Position numbers and translations under genes: made by a program. From the NCBI RefSeq assembly GCF_045290345.1, contig NZ_CP155447.1:7068001-7132000 (forward strand): 64,000 nt of DNA, in the 5' to 3' direction. This DNA is from Singulisphaera sp045290345 (GTDB taxonomy: Bacteria > Planctomycetota > Planctomycetia > Isosphaerales > Isosphaeraceae). The notes under the pieces were generated by a model. That model saw nothing but the letters and a program-made list of their open reading frames with translations. It had not been told where the DNA came from and did not search any database. Shown here piece after piece: positions 1 to 9,039 of this stretch. Each line of letters starts with the position of its first letter. Positions within the stretch are counted from its first letter, which is position 1.

Positions 1-1208
1 CGATCGGCCTGGGCCCGCCCGCGGGCCCCGAGACCGGCTGGGCCGTCGACACGCTCCCCTCGGTCTGCTCGAGCTACGTCTGGATGCACGCGAAGGCGCT
101 GGGCGCGCACCTGGAGACGAGCCAGACGCTGGTCACGCCCACCGACCTGGAGCCGAAGGACGTCGAGACGGGCGCCGTGGTCCGCCCCACCACGCCCGAC
201 GGCCTCTACAACTACTCGGCCCAGGAACGGCACGACGCGGCCAACTGGCTGTTCGAGACGGTTCACAACCAGGCCTTCGAGAAGGCCGGCTGGTTCGGCG
301 AGGCGCTCACCGACGGCGCCGACGACATCGCCAACCAGTTCCTCAACGCCTTCGCCAACGACGACGGCGACGGCAAGGACAGCGAGGAGTGGAAGGACCT
401 GAGGGACGCTGACGCGGTGTCGCCCGACAACATGATGTGGTGGGACGCGCCGGCGCAGGGCGGGCTGTACGGCTACGTCGAGCCGGCGATCTACCGCGAG
501 CCACGCGTCGAGAGTTACACCGTCAGTAAGTGGAAGAAGGTGGTCACGCGGGGCCGCATCCGCGGCACCGTGCGGGGCGAGGCGGGCCCGGTCTCGGGCG
601 CGATCGTGCAGGTCTACGACGGCAAGACCACGTTCACGGCGGCCGATGGGACCTACGCCCTGGCCGACGTGCCGCTGGGCGCGTACCAGATCAAGGCCTC
701 GCGCGTCATCGACGGCGTGCTGTACTCGGCCCAGGTCAACATCGAGCTGGCCGGCGAGGAGCTCGTGGTCGACATCGTGCTCCAGCCGCCGAGCGAGCGC
801 TATCGCGTCGCGCAGGTGTTCATCGACTTCTTCGGGCGCGACTACGAGTCCTTCGACGACGACGAGCTGAACGACCCGGGCCCCGAGTACTTCGAGCTCG
901 AGTTGGGGCCCGACAAGACCGTGCACTCGACCGGCAAGACGTACAAGTGGGGCGGCGAGGTGCGGGTCGAGTACTCGATCACAGTGCGCCTGCTCGTCAA
1001 CAACGCCATCGACGTGCAGGTCCAGGGCACGCTCTACGAGGGGACGAGCGAGGACACCGACGACCTCGACGGCACCGGCGGCACGACGTTCCAGGTCGGC
1101 GTCGGACAGACCGCCGGCGCGACCCTGACAATCACCAACACCGACGAGGACGACGACGACGCGGGCGTGCTGAGCATCTCGGTGAAGAACGTGCGGAACG
1201 ACAACTGA
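1..1208 (+). CDS. Secreted-type protein with carboxypeptidase-regulatory-like domain, 5' truncated by the window
   Basis: The frame is open from base 3 through the first ATG at 84, so the gene starts before the window and the true N-terminus is missing. Counting from the Met at 84, residues about 154-232 look like a carboxypeptidase-regulatory-like (transthyretin-fold) domain: GTVRGEAGPVSGAIV, then DGTYALADVPLGAYQIKA. The upstream part contains a CSSYVW segment, which could come from a cysteine-peptidase-like fold, but too little is present to say. The C-terminus is Asp-rich (EDDDDAG). Function is unknown; a cell-surface or secreted role is inferred from the domain type. Confidence 0.7.
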   Translation, partial: IGLGPPAGPETGWAVDTLPSVCSSYVWMHAKALGAHLETSQTLVTPTDLEPKDVETGAVVRPTTPDGLYNYSAQERHDAANWLFETVHNQAFEKAGWFGEALTDGADDIANQFLNAFANDDGDGKDSEEWKDLRDADAVSPDNMMWWDAPAQGGLYGYVEPAIYREPRVESYTVSKWKKVVTRGRIRGTVRGEAGPVSGAIVQVYDGKTTFTAADGTYALADVPLGAYQIKASRVIDGVLYSAQVNIELAGEELVVDIVLQPPSERYRVAQVFIDFFGRDYESFDDDELNDPGPEYFELELGPDKTVHSTGKTYKWGGEVRVEYSITVRLLVNNAIDVQVQGTLYEGTSEDTDDLDGTGGTTFQVGVGQTAGATLTITNTDEDDDDAGVLSISVKNVRNDN

Positions 1209-1718
1209 CCCCCTGCCCCGCCCCACGCGGGCGCGAGCCTATCCGGGCTCGTGCCCGCGCGGGAGGATTGACGGCGGACGAGCTCATAGCGCGGGCCGAG
1301 GTCGCCAGGAAGAATCTGTCCGCGATAACCAAGCCCGCCCCGAATTGAAATCAGGTCCAAGCCACCGATAACCGCGCATGCCAACGCCCCGGCTCTCACC
1401 AGGGCGTTTCGTGACACTAACCCGCAGCGGGCAAGGAATCAAATGAAACAGGGAATACTGTCAGTGGCCAGACACCTGTAGAGAGCAAAGCGGGACACCT
1501 GGATCGTCCATCGAAGTGGGCGCCTATACTCTCGTCTTCACTTCATCTCCCAAATCTCCCCGCTGAAGTGCCTGGCAACACTTGCGGCTCCCGTCCGTCC
1601 AGAGGGCCGACCGCCAAAAGTCCGGAAACCTGAGTCGTGGACAGAAAACGAGCGGCGTCCCCGTTTCCTCCCCCTGTACGATACCGAGTCGGTGGACTGA
1701 ATAGCCGGTGAAGAGCCG
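1209..1718. other. Intergenic region, no gene seen
   Basis: No convincing gene on either strand between the truncated protein and the sigma factor that converges on it. It contains one divergent copy of the ~120-bp repeat family (separate entry). Confidence 0.6.
1462..1581. repeat. Divergent copy of the ~120-bp TIR element (family A)
   Basis: Starts with CAGTGGCCAG and ends in GAAGTGCCTGGCAACA. This matches, with many substitutions, the ends of the better-preserved copies at 4236, 6681 and 10670 (CAGTGGCCAT ... ATGGCCACTG). The length is also about 120 bp. Its 3' half is closest to the copy near 7889-8021. Confidence 0.55.
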
Positions 1719-3362
1719 TCACTCCGTAACCGCGACTTCCGCGGTCGGTTCACTCCAAGGCCCAAACACCTCGCGCCGTTGGCCGACGCCATCCGAGCCG
1801 TCGATCACGATGCAGACGCGGTAACGGTAGTGGAATCCCGGCACGACGGTGAAATCGAGTGCTCGGAGCATGATCTCGGGGGCGTCTGTTGTCGCAAAGG
1901 GAAGCCGGGGGCCACGCCCGGGCAATCCTCGAACCGGGACTTCCACATGGCGGTCTGGGATCAGCCTCTTAATGTCGACCCCTTCCCAGACGCCGACCTT
2001 GAGAACCGGCAGGGGGTCAACTAACGCGGCGATCCGAATCTCCGGAGGCGTTAGCTCTTCCGACATCTCGGGTATGTTCCGCAAGATGCGGCAGTTCTCA
2101 CCACGGTCAACCTTCGACCAGGCCGACCAGTTCGCGCCGGGAGCGAGCTCTTGCCGCTCGAGCTCCGCCCTCCGGTAGTCGGGCTGAATTTCGATTAAAT
2201 CCTCCCCGCGGCCCCGTCTGAGTCGTTCGCGGACCGCCTGATGGTCGAGTGTGCCCGTGATCACGACCCAGCGGGTCTCCACGGACGCCTCTTTGAGTAT
2301 CCCGCTGCCCGTGGGATCGATCCGCTGGCCGTTCTTATCAAGGGCGTAGAGGAGCAAAGCGCCTCGGCCAGCCCGGGCCTTCAGTTCGCGCGGGGCAACC
2401 AACGGCAAACGATCGACGTCGAGGCCACGGGTCTGTCCCGGCGGATCGACCGGTCCCCCCACGTCTTTTGCAGCAACTGGCGCCTGCCCGGATGCCTGCA
2501 TCGACGTGTACACGCCTGTGCCCAAAATGAGGGTGGCCAAGAGAAGAGCCGTCAGAACCACTTTGAGTCTGAGCATAAACATAGCATTAATGACCTGGTT
2601 CGCTAGTCGGGACATCGATACAGGAATGGCCGCCCCGTCCACCGAGAACAGGGTTGCCGTGCGGATTGTGGCACCGACCAGGGTGGGTGAGAGAGCGGCG
2701 GCCGCCGCTTCGCTCGAAACCAGTCCCCCCAACGCCACGGCGCATGGTGCCAGGCCACGCCGGGCGAGGCGGTCACGCAACAGCGTCTTGCCCCGCGCCA
2801 GCCGGCTCTGGACCGTTCCGGCTGGCCACCCTAGGCGCCTCGCGGCCTGGGCATGAGTCAGTCCTTCCAGCAGGCAAAGCACAATCACGACACGGTAATG
2901 ATCCGGAAGACGGCTCACCTCTCCGTGGAGGGCTTCTCCAAGGTCATGCGCGTCGACATCCGCGCCCTCAAATCGCGACGATCGCACGGAGGCAGTCTCT
3001 TCGTTCCGCCACCGCCGTGCTGCGGCCGACCGGGCACAGACCGCGGTCCGATGCGCGACCTGATGGAGCCATGGACCTAGCGAGTCGTGCACCCAGAGCG
3101 AGCTGGCCCGGCGCACGAGGACCAGAAAGGTGGCCTGAAAAGCGTCGTCAGCATCGTTGGGATCGCTGAGAACCGATCGGCAAACGCGGAGTACCATCGG
3201 TCCGTGTCGCTCGACCAGGGCTGTGAAGGCGAGCTCGGCGCCTTCGCTGCCCCTCTGCTCCCACCGCTCCAGCAATTGACGGTCACTGAGGCCGCCGATT
3301 GCCCCCACGCTGAAGAGTGTGCGGACATGATGGAATGTGCCATGATTCTGACCGCTCGGCAT
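1719..3362 (-). CDS. ECF-type RNA polymerase sigma factor with membrane anchor and long C-terminal domain
   Basis: A sigma-70 family extracytoplasmic-function factor of 547 aa, about three times the usual ECF length. Region 2 spans about residues 41-110 (AFTALVERHGPMVLRV, DADDAFQATFLVLVRRA, then the HQVAHRTA segment). Region 4 spans about 144-198 (LPDHYRVVIVLCLLEGLTH, AGTVQSRLARGKTLLRDRL). A hydrophobic segment at about 264-286 (VVLTALLLATLILGTGV) is followed by about 260 residues of unknown fold, which would lie outside the cytoplasm. Planctomycetes are known for such extended ECF factors; the tail may sense an envelope signal, which is inference. No anti-sigma gene is adjacent, consistent with the tail doing the regulation itself. 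Confidence 0.9.
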   Translation of the reverse strand: MPSGQNHGTFHHVRTLFSVGAIGGLSDRQLLERWEQRGSEGAELAFTALVERHGPMVLRVCRSVLSDPNDADDAFQATFLVLVRRASSLWVHDSLGPWLHQVAHRTAVCARSAAARRWRNEETASVRSSRFEGADVDAHDLGEALHGEVSRLPDHYRVVIVLCLLEGLTHAQAARRLGWPAGTVQSRLARGKTLLRDRLARRGLAPCAVALGGLVSSEAAAAALSPTLVGATIRTATLFSVDGAAIPVSMSRLANQVINAMFMLRLKVVLTALLLATLILGTGVYTSMQASGQAPVAAKDVGGPVDPPGQTRGLDVDRLPLVAPRELKARAGRGALLLYALDKNGQRIDPTGSGILKEASVETRWVVITGTLDHQAVRERLRRGRGEDLIEIQPDYRRAELERQELAPGANWSAWSKVDRGENCRILRNIPEMSEELTPPEIRIAALVDPLPVLKVGVWEGVDIKRLIPDRHVEVPVRGLPGRGPRLPFATTDAPEIMLRALDFTVVPGFHYRYRVCIVIDGSDGVGQRREVFGPWSEPTAEVAVTE

Positions 3363-3918
3363 TGGCCCGGCCTCTTGCAGGTCCTTGTCCCCTCAACCAT
3401 AAGTAATGTCGCGAAAAGGGCTGATTAGTCCGACTTTTCGAGAAACACAAGAAGTCTTGTGGGAAACGAATGGCCCTGTGGACCCAAATCGCTGTCGCTA
3501 TTGGTTCTACACCATTCGAGGATACATCGCCGAGTATTTCGTCGAATCTCCGTTGAACTCGGTGCGAGTCCGTGGAGTTGATCGGCCCAAAGTGCTTCAT
3601 GGCCATAAGTGGAGTTCGCCCCAACAAGAAGGGGGATCCGTAAGCCAGAGTGCAGCGGGTGTCGTTGTCGGCACGACGCCACATCCGCTTCTGGATTACA
3701 CCAACCCGGGGCGGGAGTGGAGTTTGCCGGACGCACACACTCGGGGAGCTCGTCGAGAAACAAGACCGAATTGTGATCAAATTCCAAGCCAAGTAAGGTC
3801 AGCCCAGCGGACTCAAGCGAATCGGCTTCGGTGGAACGCTATTCCTGAACCGAACCAGCAGGTCGCGGCCAACCAATAAAACGCCGCCTTCGTCAAATCA
3901 TCTTGTTTTGGCGCCGCA
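3363..3918. other. Intergenic region with no assignable gene
   Basis: Open frames exist on both strands (for example 3425-3787 minus, with an LFLDELPE stretch recalling Mg-chelatase/ComM proteins), but the similarity stops after a few residues and neither frame has a good ribosome site. It could be a decayed gene; no family can be supported. Confidence 0.4.
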
Positions 3919-3945
3919 AAGAAAAACCCCAGCCGGAGCTGGGGT
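3919..3945 (-). terminator. Rho-independent terminator downstream of the lectin remnant
   Basis: Read on the minus strand this is ACCCCAGC-TCCG-GCTGGGGT followed directly by TTTTTCTTT: an 8-bp GC-rich stem with a 4-nt loop and a T tract. It lies about 40 bases after the stop of the ricin-type lectin remnant. Confidence 0.8.
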
Positions 3946-3986
3946 GGATAATGCTGCGCGGGGAGATCAGTCTGTGGAATGGAGTT

Positions 3987-4235
3987 TCACTCGATCCGCC
4001 AGAGTTGCTGTCGCCCTCCCGTATCAGTCCAAAGCTGAATTCGACAGCCATTCTGGTTCACATCATCCGAGTGGGCATCGAGCACCTTACCGCTGGCCCG
4101 ATTCACAAGCTTGTAGAACATACCCACATTTTTCCGGCTTCCAGCGCTGTTGAATACCATCGGTGCTCGCCCACAACTGGACACGGCAGCCATTCTTGTC
4201 CACGTCATCATTGACAATTTTGAAATTAAGGGAGT
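3987..4235 (-). pseudogene. Ricin-type beta-trefoil lectin fragment, frameshifted and cut by a repeat element
   Basis: Two carbohydrate-binding RICIN repeats can be read on the minus strand. The C-terminal one (KLVNRASGKVLDAHSDDV, NGCRIQLWTDTGG, QQLWRIE, stop) is in one frame. The one before it (FKIVNDDVDKNGCRVQLW, STDGIQQRW) is in another. The switch falls at a run of A/T bases near 4130, consistent with a one-base slip. Upstream coding is lost: the family-A element begins at 4236, and beyond it lies the end of the antiporter gene. The remnant is most likely the tail of a larger secreted enzyme or lectin. A terminator still follows it. Confidence 0.65.
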
Positions 4236-4355
4236 CAGTGGCCATGCCCTCAAACAGGGCAAACCAGGAGGCTTGAGCAAGTTGCCAAAACTCGAGGACA
4301 GATTTGCAGTTCTGCTAAATCCCCTAGATTTCCCAATTGAAGTATGTGGCCACTG
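4236..4355. repeat. ~120-bp TIR element, family A copy
   Basis: The left end is CAGTGGCCAT and the right end GTGGCCACTG, an imperfect inverted repeat. The interior matches the copies at 6681 and 10670 closely (CAAACAGGGCAAACCAGGAG, ACTCGAGGACA, GCAGTT, GATTTCCCAATT). It abuts the lectin remnant on one side and ends 7 bases before the stop codon of the antiporter gene on the other. It has no coding capacity of its own. Confidence 0.8.
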
Positions 4356-4362
4356 GTACTCC

Positions 4363-5382
4363 CTATCCGCCAAAATTGTAGATCATTGCCAGCGCCCCCA
4401 CGACGAGGACGACCACAAGGAGGGCATCAGGCTCGATGAAGTGGATCCGCCTCTCGGCGCGGTAGAGCTGCCCCATGATGGCGACCGTCGTTGCTAGGAT
4501 CGTGGCCAGACAGGTCAGGACGTGGATCGATGCGACGGAGGACAGCAGCGAGCCGGGATGGATCAGGTCCAGGGGGACCAGTAAGACCATGTTGAAGACG
4601 TTGCTGCCGAAGATGTTCCCAAGCGCGAGGTCCGGCGCCCCCATGCGGACGGCGGCCAGTGTGGCGACCAGTTCCGGCAACGAGGTGCAAATAGCCACAA
4701 ACGTCGTTCCAACGAAGGAGTTCCCCATCCCGGACAGCGCGGCGATCCGACTCGCCGCCACCGCCAGGAACGGGCCCGCGGCGAGGATCGCCCCCGCGGC
4801 AATGAGGTAGCCGAGGACCGCCCGCTTCAGGGTCATGGCACCTGCGGGGACGACGACAATCGCGGCGTCGCCGCCATCCTCCTCCTTCTGGGCCGCCGCG
4901 ATCTTTTGATCGAGGAAGACCATGCGGACCCCAAGCACGTACGCCAGGAGGATCGCCAGGACGGCCGGTCCGACGCCCCCCAGTGTCACGCCGGCCAGGC
5001 GCGGCCCCAGGAGAATGCCGATGCCTGCCAGCGCCGTCAGGGCAATGCTTTGCGTCGCCGGGAGGGCATGAGCGGCCGAGACAGGGGAGAGCAGCCGCCA
5101 TCGGGGCACGTAGGTGCTATCCAGCAGGGCCAGGATCAGCAGATTGAATAGGCTGCTCCCCAGCAGGTCACCCACGGCGATGTCCGCCGCGCCCATCCGG
5201 ACGGCGCTCACGTCCACCGACAATTCCGGCAGCGAGGTGGCTACGGCCAGAAAAATGCTCCCGACCAGGAGCCGGCCGAGCCCGGTCAGGTCGGCGATGG
5301 CGTCGGCGTATCGGGTCAGTGCCGATCCGGCGACCGCGATCACCGCGGCAGACAGCAAGAATTGAACGATTGCGCCGGCCAT
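4363..5382 (-). CDS. Na+/Ca2+ antiporter-like membrane protein (CaCA family)
   Basis: 339 aa, about the normal size of bacterial YrbG-type calcium/cation antiporters. It carries the two inverted alpha-repeats of the family: GSIFLAVATSLPELSVDV with GDLLGSSLFNLLIL in the first half, and GTTFVAICTSLPELVATL with GNIFGSNVFNMVLL in the second. The acidic residue of each TSLPE motif is expected to coordinate the cation. About ten hydrophobic segments place it in the inner membrane. The ion exchanged is not decided by the sequence. The stop codon lies 7 bases from the end of a family-A element, so the native terminator may have been lost. Confidence 0.9.
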   Translation of the reverse strand: MAGAIVQFLLSAAVIAVAGSALTRYADAIADLTGLGRLLVGSIFLAVATSLPELSVDVSAVRMGAADIAVGDLLGSSLFNLLILALLDSTYVPRWRLLSPVSAAHALPATQSIALTALAGIGILLGPRLAGVTLGGVGPAVLAILLAYVLGVRMVFLDQKIAAAQKEEDGGDAAIVVVPAGAMTLKRAVLGYLIAAGAILAAGPFLAVAASRIAALSGMGNSFVGTTFVAICTSLPELVATLAAVRMGAPDLALGNIFGSNVFNMVLLVPLDLIHPGSLLSSVASIHVLTCLATILATTVAIMGQLYRAERRIHFIEPDALLVVVLVVGALAMIYNFGG

Positions 5383-5741
5383 TGATCCTCTCCCCGGTCT
5401 ACCTCATGACTTCGTGGAGGGACGTGCCACCCGCCGCGCCGCGAGTCCTCCGGCGAACAGCAGCTTCGCCGTCTTGATGACGGTCACGGACACCAAAGCC
5501 AGCGGCCCGATGTTGAACCAGCCCCCGCCAGGGTGGGCTGGGCTTTTACTCACCGGTGCGAGAGTGGCAGGGCGACCATCGTGAACTGGAGCAAAGTAGA
5601 GGCTGCGATGGCCCCGAATCGACAGGGGATCGCAAACGGGTCCAGCCTCCAGTATGAGGCTACGATTCCCTGTGTCGGTCGTAGCCATGATCGAGCCGGC
5701 GAGGGACAGCCTGCCCTGGGCCGCCCCGGATCGGTGATGTG
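5383..5741. other. Region with a weak minus-strand open frame (5404-5745)
   Basis: A 113-codon minus-strand frame ends in FNIGPLALVSVTVIKTAKLL and VARPSTKS, which recalls the N-terminal half of TatA proteins (short N-terminus, Gly-Pro, hydrophobic helix, basic segment). The rest has no such character and no good start site. A decayed tatA-like gene is possible but not established. Confidence 0.25.
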
Positions 5742-6200
5742 TCAACCGCTCTCCGCATCGGCGATCATAATTCGGAGGAGGTCATGTCGAGAGATGATCC
5801 CAACCGGAATGCCATCGCGGATCACGGGAACATGGTTGATGTCTCGGTACAGCATCTGCTTGACCACCTCCTCGACCGATGTCTCCTCCGAGACACTGGC
5901 GGGATCCGTACCCATGATTGTGCTGACAGGGGTCGTCCTCGCCGCCTGATAGATTCGCTCGATCCCCTGGAGAGGTATCCACTCGTTGAGCACCTGGGGG
6001 AGAAAAAGCGTGGAGAAGGGGATGCCGCGTTCCTTGGCAGCGAAGTCCGACTCGGTGACGATGCCGCACAGTCGGCCAGAGTCATCGACCACAGGCAAGC
6101 AGCCGAACCGATTGTTGAGCATGATTCGCGCGGCTTCCTCCAGGCTGGTGTCTCGCCGGATGGTCACAACCGGCTGAACCATGATCTCAAGGGCTTTCAT
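5742..6200 (-). CDS. Two-CBS-domain protein
   Basis: 152 aa consisting of a tandem CBS pair (Bateman module). The first repeat is MVQPVVTIRRDTSLEEAARI through FGCLPVVDDSGRLCGIVTESD; the second is TDPASVSEETSVEEVVKQML through INHVPVIRDGIPVGIISRHD. Such modules bind adenosine nucleotides or similar ligands, and here there is no attached effector domain. The start at 6200 is chosen because GGAGG lies 8 bases upstream on the minus strand; the frame extends further but without domain similarity. Cytoplasmic. Confidence 0.88.
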   Translation of the reverse strand: MKALEIMVQPVVTIRRDTSLEEAARIMLNNRFGCLPVVDDSGRLCGIVTESDFAAKERGIPFSTLFLPQVLNEWIPLQGIERIYQAARTTPVSTIMGTDPASVSEETSVEEVVKQMLYRDINHVPVIRDGIPVGIISRHDLLRIMIADAESG

Positions 6201-6529
6201 GACCCACCGCCTCCGATTGTCGTCGGACGGGAAGGGACCGATCCTCCGGGCTGAGCACGAAAAAAAACCGACGATGTGGAAAATTCGCAAACCGGGGCAG
6301 TCGCGACCGGGCAGCCTGCCCATCTCGAGCAGGCGAGAATTTTTATGGTAAGTTGGTCGGAGGACATGGATCAAGCTAAATCGCCCGAATCGTTGTCGAA
6401 TAAGCGGCTTGTGTGTCCCCTGGTTATCGCGGCCTGGCCGCGGCCGAGCAAATTCGCATTCGCCCCCGACTTTGACTCCACCTGGGTGTACTGAAGCACA
6501 ATTCTTCGTCAGCCACTTCAGGAGGACTC
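6201..6529. other. Intergenic region, nothing recognised
   Basis: Short overlapping frames only, with none having a ribosome site or recognisable motif. The promoter of the CBS-domain gene is expected in its first part. Confidence 0.5.
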
Positions 6530-6678
6530 GTGCCACCTCATTCCCATCGCTCACTCCAGGACGCGACGCTCGATCCCAAGCGCTCCAACTCCTCGCCGAC
6601 AAGCCCTTGCTCCGCGGCACGCTCGTGCTCCAGCACCGCTCCTGCGGTAAGCCCTACTTCCGCTATCAGAAGGAGTGA
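6530..6678 (+). pseudogene. Possible fragment of a DUF6788-like transposon-associated protein
   Basis: The frame ending at 6678 reads LLADKPLLRGTLVLQHRSCG, then KPYFRYQKE and a stop. The LRGTL...CGKP pattern resembles the small proteins with an LLRGSL...RCGKPxCRC signature that accompany some transposases. The cysteine-rich continuation is missing, and a family-A repeat starts 3 bases after the stop, so the gene may have been cut there. The assignment rests on about 20 residues. Confidence 0.3.
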
Positions 6679-6680
6679 GC

Positions 6681-6799
6681 CAGTGGCCATGCCCCCAAAC
6701 AGGGCAAACCAGGAGGCTTGAGTAAGCAGCCAAGACTCGAGGACACATTTGCAGTTTTGCTCAATCCCCAGATTTCCCAATGGGAGTGCATGGCCACTG
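6681..6799. repeat. ~120-bp TIR element, family A copy with perfect 10-bp ends
   Basis: CAGTGGCCAT at 6681-6690 and its exact inverse ATGGCCACTG at 6790-6799. The interior is nearly the same as the copies at 4236 and 10670. No open frame is conserved among the copies. Confidence 0.85.
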
Positions 6800-6817
6800 G
6801 TGGTCCACGGCGCGAGC

Positions 6818-7183
6818 TTACGCGCGGGCTGGCCTACCGCATGACCCGCAATAGCGATTGTGCATCGGACTGAATGTGCCGCAAAAACACATTACACCTG
6901 TATCTTGCAAGTTCGTTGCTAGCCAATGTTCAGAGCACGCCCCGCACCAGTAGTGCAGCTCCTGCATGAGTTGAGCGTTTGGCGGTTCCTGGCCCCACTC
7001 ATAGGCCAGTCGGAGGCTCAAACCGCTCGGCGGGTACGGTGTGACTTCATGACCGCAACGGGTGCAATGCGTCAAGAAGTCGGCAGGACCGATCCCATCG
7101 CCTGACTGGCTCACACGTACTGACTCCCATCCACCTAACGTCTGGCGCCGGGCAACGCCGCGTATGACGTCGTTTTCGACCAT
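6818..7183 (-). CDS. Small protein with several CxxC zinc-ribbon-like motifs
   Basis: 121 aa with four cysteine pairs: CTRCG at about 41-45, CGAC at about 80-83, CFCG at about 98-101 and CGSCG at about 112-116. This pattern suggests one or two zinc-binding ribbons. A basic, Trp-containing N-terminus precedes them. No family is recognised. The spacing of pairs argues that it is real, since they are unlikely in a chance frame. Confidence 0.65.
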   Translation of the reverse strand: MVENDVIRGVARRQTLGGWESVRVSQSGDGIGPADFLTHCTRCGHEVTPYPPSGLSLRLAYEWGQEPPNAQLMQELHYWCGACSEHWLATNLQDTGVMCFCGTFSPMHNRYCGSCGRPARA

Positions 7184-7346
7184 CCTATGAATTTAACCCC
7201 GCAAAACGGAACCCTCCAGGACCGAGGTCCACTCCTCTGGCCAACTCTTTCGAAACGTTATTCCGGTCAACGATGATCCGGCCGCCGCTCGCCCCTACAC
7301 GTCCCAGAAAGGCTGCCAACGGCCCCGGGTCCATTGCCGCGCGATG

Positions 7347-7640
7347 TTAGGCGTCTTCGCTTGGATGCTCACCGGCACCCCAGCGTCTCTTCCGCCTCTG
7401 GATCAGATACCGAGCGAAGGAAAGAAGTCCCTGATACCGATATCCAGGGTCGATATAGTGCTCGATGACGTAGAAGGCGAAGTAGTAGGTCCGGGCGAAC
7501 GCCCACACTGCTACCGCGAGCAGCGAGGCGAACTTTAAACTCGGATGCTCGGCAAGCAGGATCGCCGACGCCAGGATGCCGGTGCAGAGGAAGAGGAACC
7601 CCTTGAAATAGAGCACGCGGGGGCTACGGATGTCGGCCAT
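7347..7640 (-). CDS. Small membrane protein, unknown function
   Basis: 97 aa from the Met at 7640 (MADIRSPRVLYFKGFLFL). It has two hydrophobic helices at about 10-28 (FKGFLFLCTGILASAILL) and 36-60 (FASLLAVAVWAFARTYYFAF), followed by a basic, Tyr-rich tail (YRYQGLLSFARYLIQRRKRR). An inner-membrane location is inferred. The frame also allows a start at 7721, but the extra residues are basic and cysteine-rich and look non-coding. Confidence 0.6.
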   Translation of the reverse strand: MADIRSPRVLYFKGFLFLCTGILASAILLAEHPSLKFASLLAVAVWAFARTYYFAFYVIEHYIDPGYRYQGLLSFARYLIQRRKRRWGAGEHPSEDA

Positions 7641-7721
7641 TGGCTGCCGCCGCCTAACAAGGATTAAACAGAAGCTCTTTTGTCTAACACGCCAGCATAT
7701 TCTGGCTAACGCCCAGCCCAC

Positions 7722-8263
7722 AAGACTTCGCTGATCTGGCTATGCGTTCGAAATCAGGACCGATTGTAGCCCCCCTGTAATCGGAATCTCTATGGGGTAA
7801 CCGAACCGCGGCAATCTCGATACACACAGATGCTCGCACGCAAGCTTGCCGCCTTATTTCGATGCTCGAAATCGGTTACCATCAAGGTAGCCGTTCATGC
7901 CCCCATAAAGACGCCTAAAGAGGGCAAGGCGGGGAACCTGGAAAATCCATCGAGGTGGGCGACCATAGTCCCATCTTCACTTCATCTCCCACACTGCCCC
8001 GTTGAAGTGCCTGGCAACTCTTGCGGCTCGCTCTTGGCCAAGCGGTCGTCCGGCCAAATGCCTCCTATAACCTCGTCAGCCGGCGAAGCCGATGAAGGTA
8101 CGCGTTCAGATCCCAGTCTCGAAACCAGTATGGCAGTCATTAATCTGTTTCCGTTAAACGGTGACCGCGGCTCGGCGTGAGGTTCCTGTTGAACCAAATC
8201 CACGCGGCGTGGATAATTCGCCTTCGGTTCTTTTCTGAATGTCTCGGTTCAACGGCGAAAATC
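7722..8263. other. Intergenic region containing a divergent family-A element
   Basis: No gene is supported. The stretch about 7889-8021 is a divergent repeat copy (separate entry); the rest holds only short shadows. Confidence 0.55.
7889..8021. repeat. Divergent copy of the family-A TIR element
   Basis: CATGCCCCCATAAAG at the left matches CATGCCCCCAAACAG of the 6681 copy, and GTTGAAGTGCCTGGCAACTC at the right matches the 1462 copy almost exactly. The interior CGGGGAACCTGGAAAATCCA parallels the 12279 and 1462 copies. The ends have drifted too far for the inverted repeat to be intact. Confidence 0.5.
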
Positions 8264-8695
8264 ATGATGAGTTTGCTCCTGCCAACCGTTCTCTCTGTCG
8301 TCTTGCTGGCCGACGAGGGTCCGAAAAAAGACATCGATCTGATTCAAGGGGTGTGGGATGTGTTCAGCACCGAAATCAACGGCAAGCCTCAGCCGAAAAA
8401 CAATCTGTTTCGCATACAGGCAATCTTTGACGGCAACCAGCTTCTTACCGGTGTGGGAAAACGCCCGCCTGAACCTCGCGGGACCTTCAAGCTTGACCAA
8501 GGCCGCAAACCTAAAACCTATAATCTATTGACCCAAGGATCGACTGTTTTCGGCATTTACGTATTAGATGGGGACACGTTAAAGATTTGCTTGAGCGCCC
8601 CGGGCGATGCTCGTCCTACAAACTTCGCAACCAGTCCGGATGATGGCCGAACCGTCATCATTTACAAGAGGTTAAAGAAACCCGAAAACCGGTGA
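8264..8695 (+). CDS. Secreted TIGR03067-like planctomycete protein
   Basis: 143 aa. The N-terminus MMSLLLPTVLSVVLLADEG is a plausible signal peptide. After it, DLIQGVWDVFSTEINGKP, LTGVGKRPPEPRGTFKLD, VFGIYVLDGDTLKICLS and RPTNFATSPDDGRTVIIYKR reproduce the pattern of the small beta-rich family TIGR03067, common in planctomycetes (an LxGxWxV opening, YxLDGDTLKIC, RPxxFxT). Molecular function is unknown. The start at 8264 is preferred to 8177 because it places the signal peptide at the N-terminus. Confidence 0.8.
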   Translation: MMSLLLPTVLSVVLLADEGPKKDIDLIQGVWDVFSTEINGKPQPKNNLFRIQAIFDGNQLLTGVGKRPPEPRGTFKLDQGRKPKTYNLLTQGSTVFGIYVLDGDTLKICLSAPGDARPTNFATSPDDGRTVIIYKRLKKPENR

Positions 8696-9039
8696 GTTTC
8701 GCCTAACTCCTGTCGGTGGTCACCCGAGTTTGAGTTGCTTGTCTTCACCTAACCGGCGCCGCGAATCGGTTTGACGGTAGTCTTCGCATGGGGCAAGTGG
8801 CTTTGTTGTCGAGACAAATGACGGGGCCGGCGTTTCTTCCGTATGGGATTCGACCGGCACCGGCTTCACCCTGTTCCTGATCCTCGCCGTCACCGGCACC
8901 TCCGCCCGGGCAGAAAAGACAGCCATGCAGTTTGCTCCCTGTCTCGAATAGCCTGGCGAACCGATCGTGGACTTCCAGGCTCTATAACCTCGAGCAAACA
9001 TCAGGGACACCAGGCCTGCCCAGCGAGAGCACCGAGATC
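8696..9039. other. Intergenic region, no gene seen
   Basis: Only short overlapping frames on both strands without motifs. It may carry the promoter of the gene at 9040. Confidence 0.5.

Noticed and set aside
3425..3787. Minus-strand frame with NSVLFLDELPEC, resembling Mg-chelatase/ComM
   Set aside because: Only about ten residues match and no Walker motifs or continuation in any frame is found.
5404..5520. TatA-like stretch FNIGPLALVSV... on the minus strand
   Set aside because: Similarity is limited to a short hydrophobic segment; no start site or other tat gene nearby.
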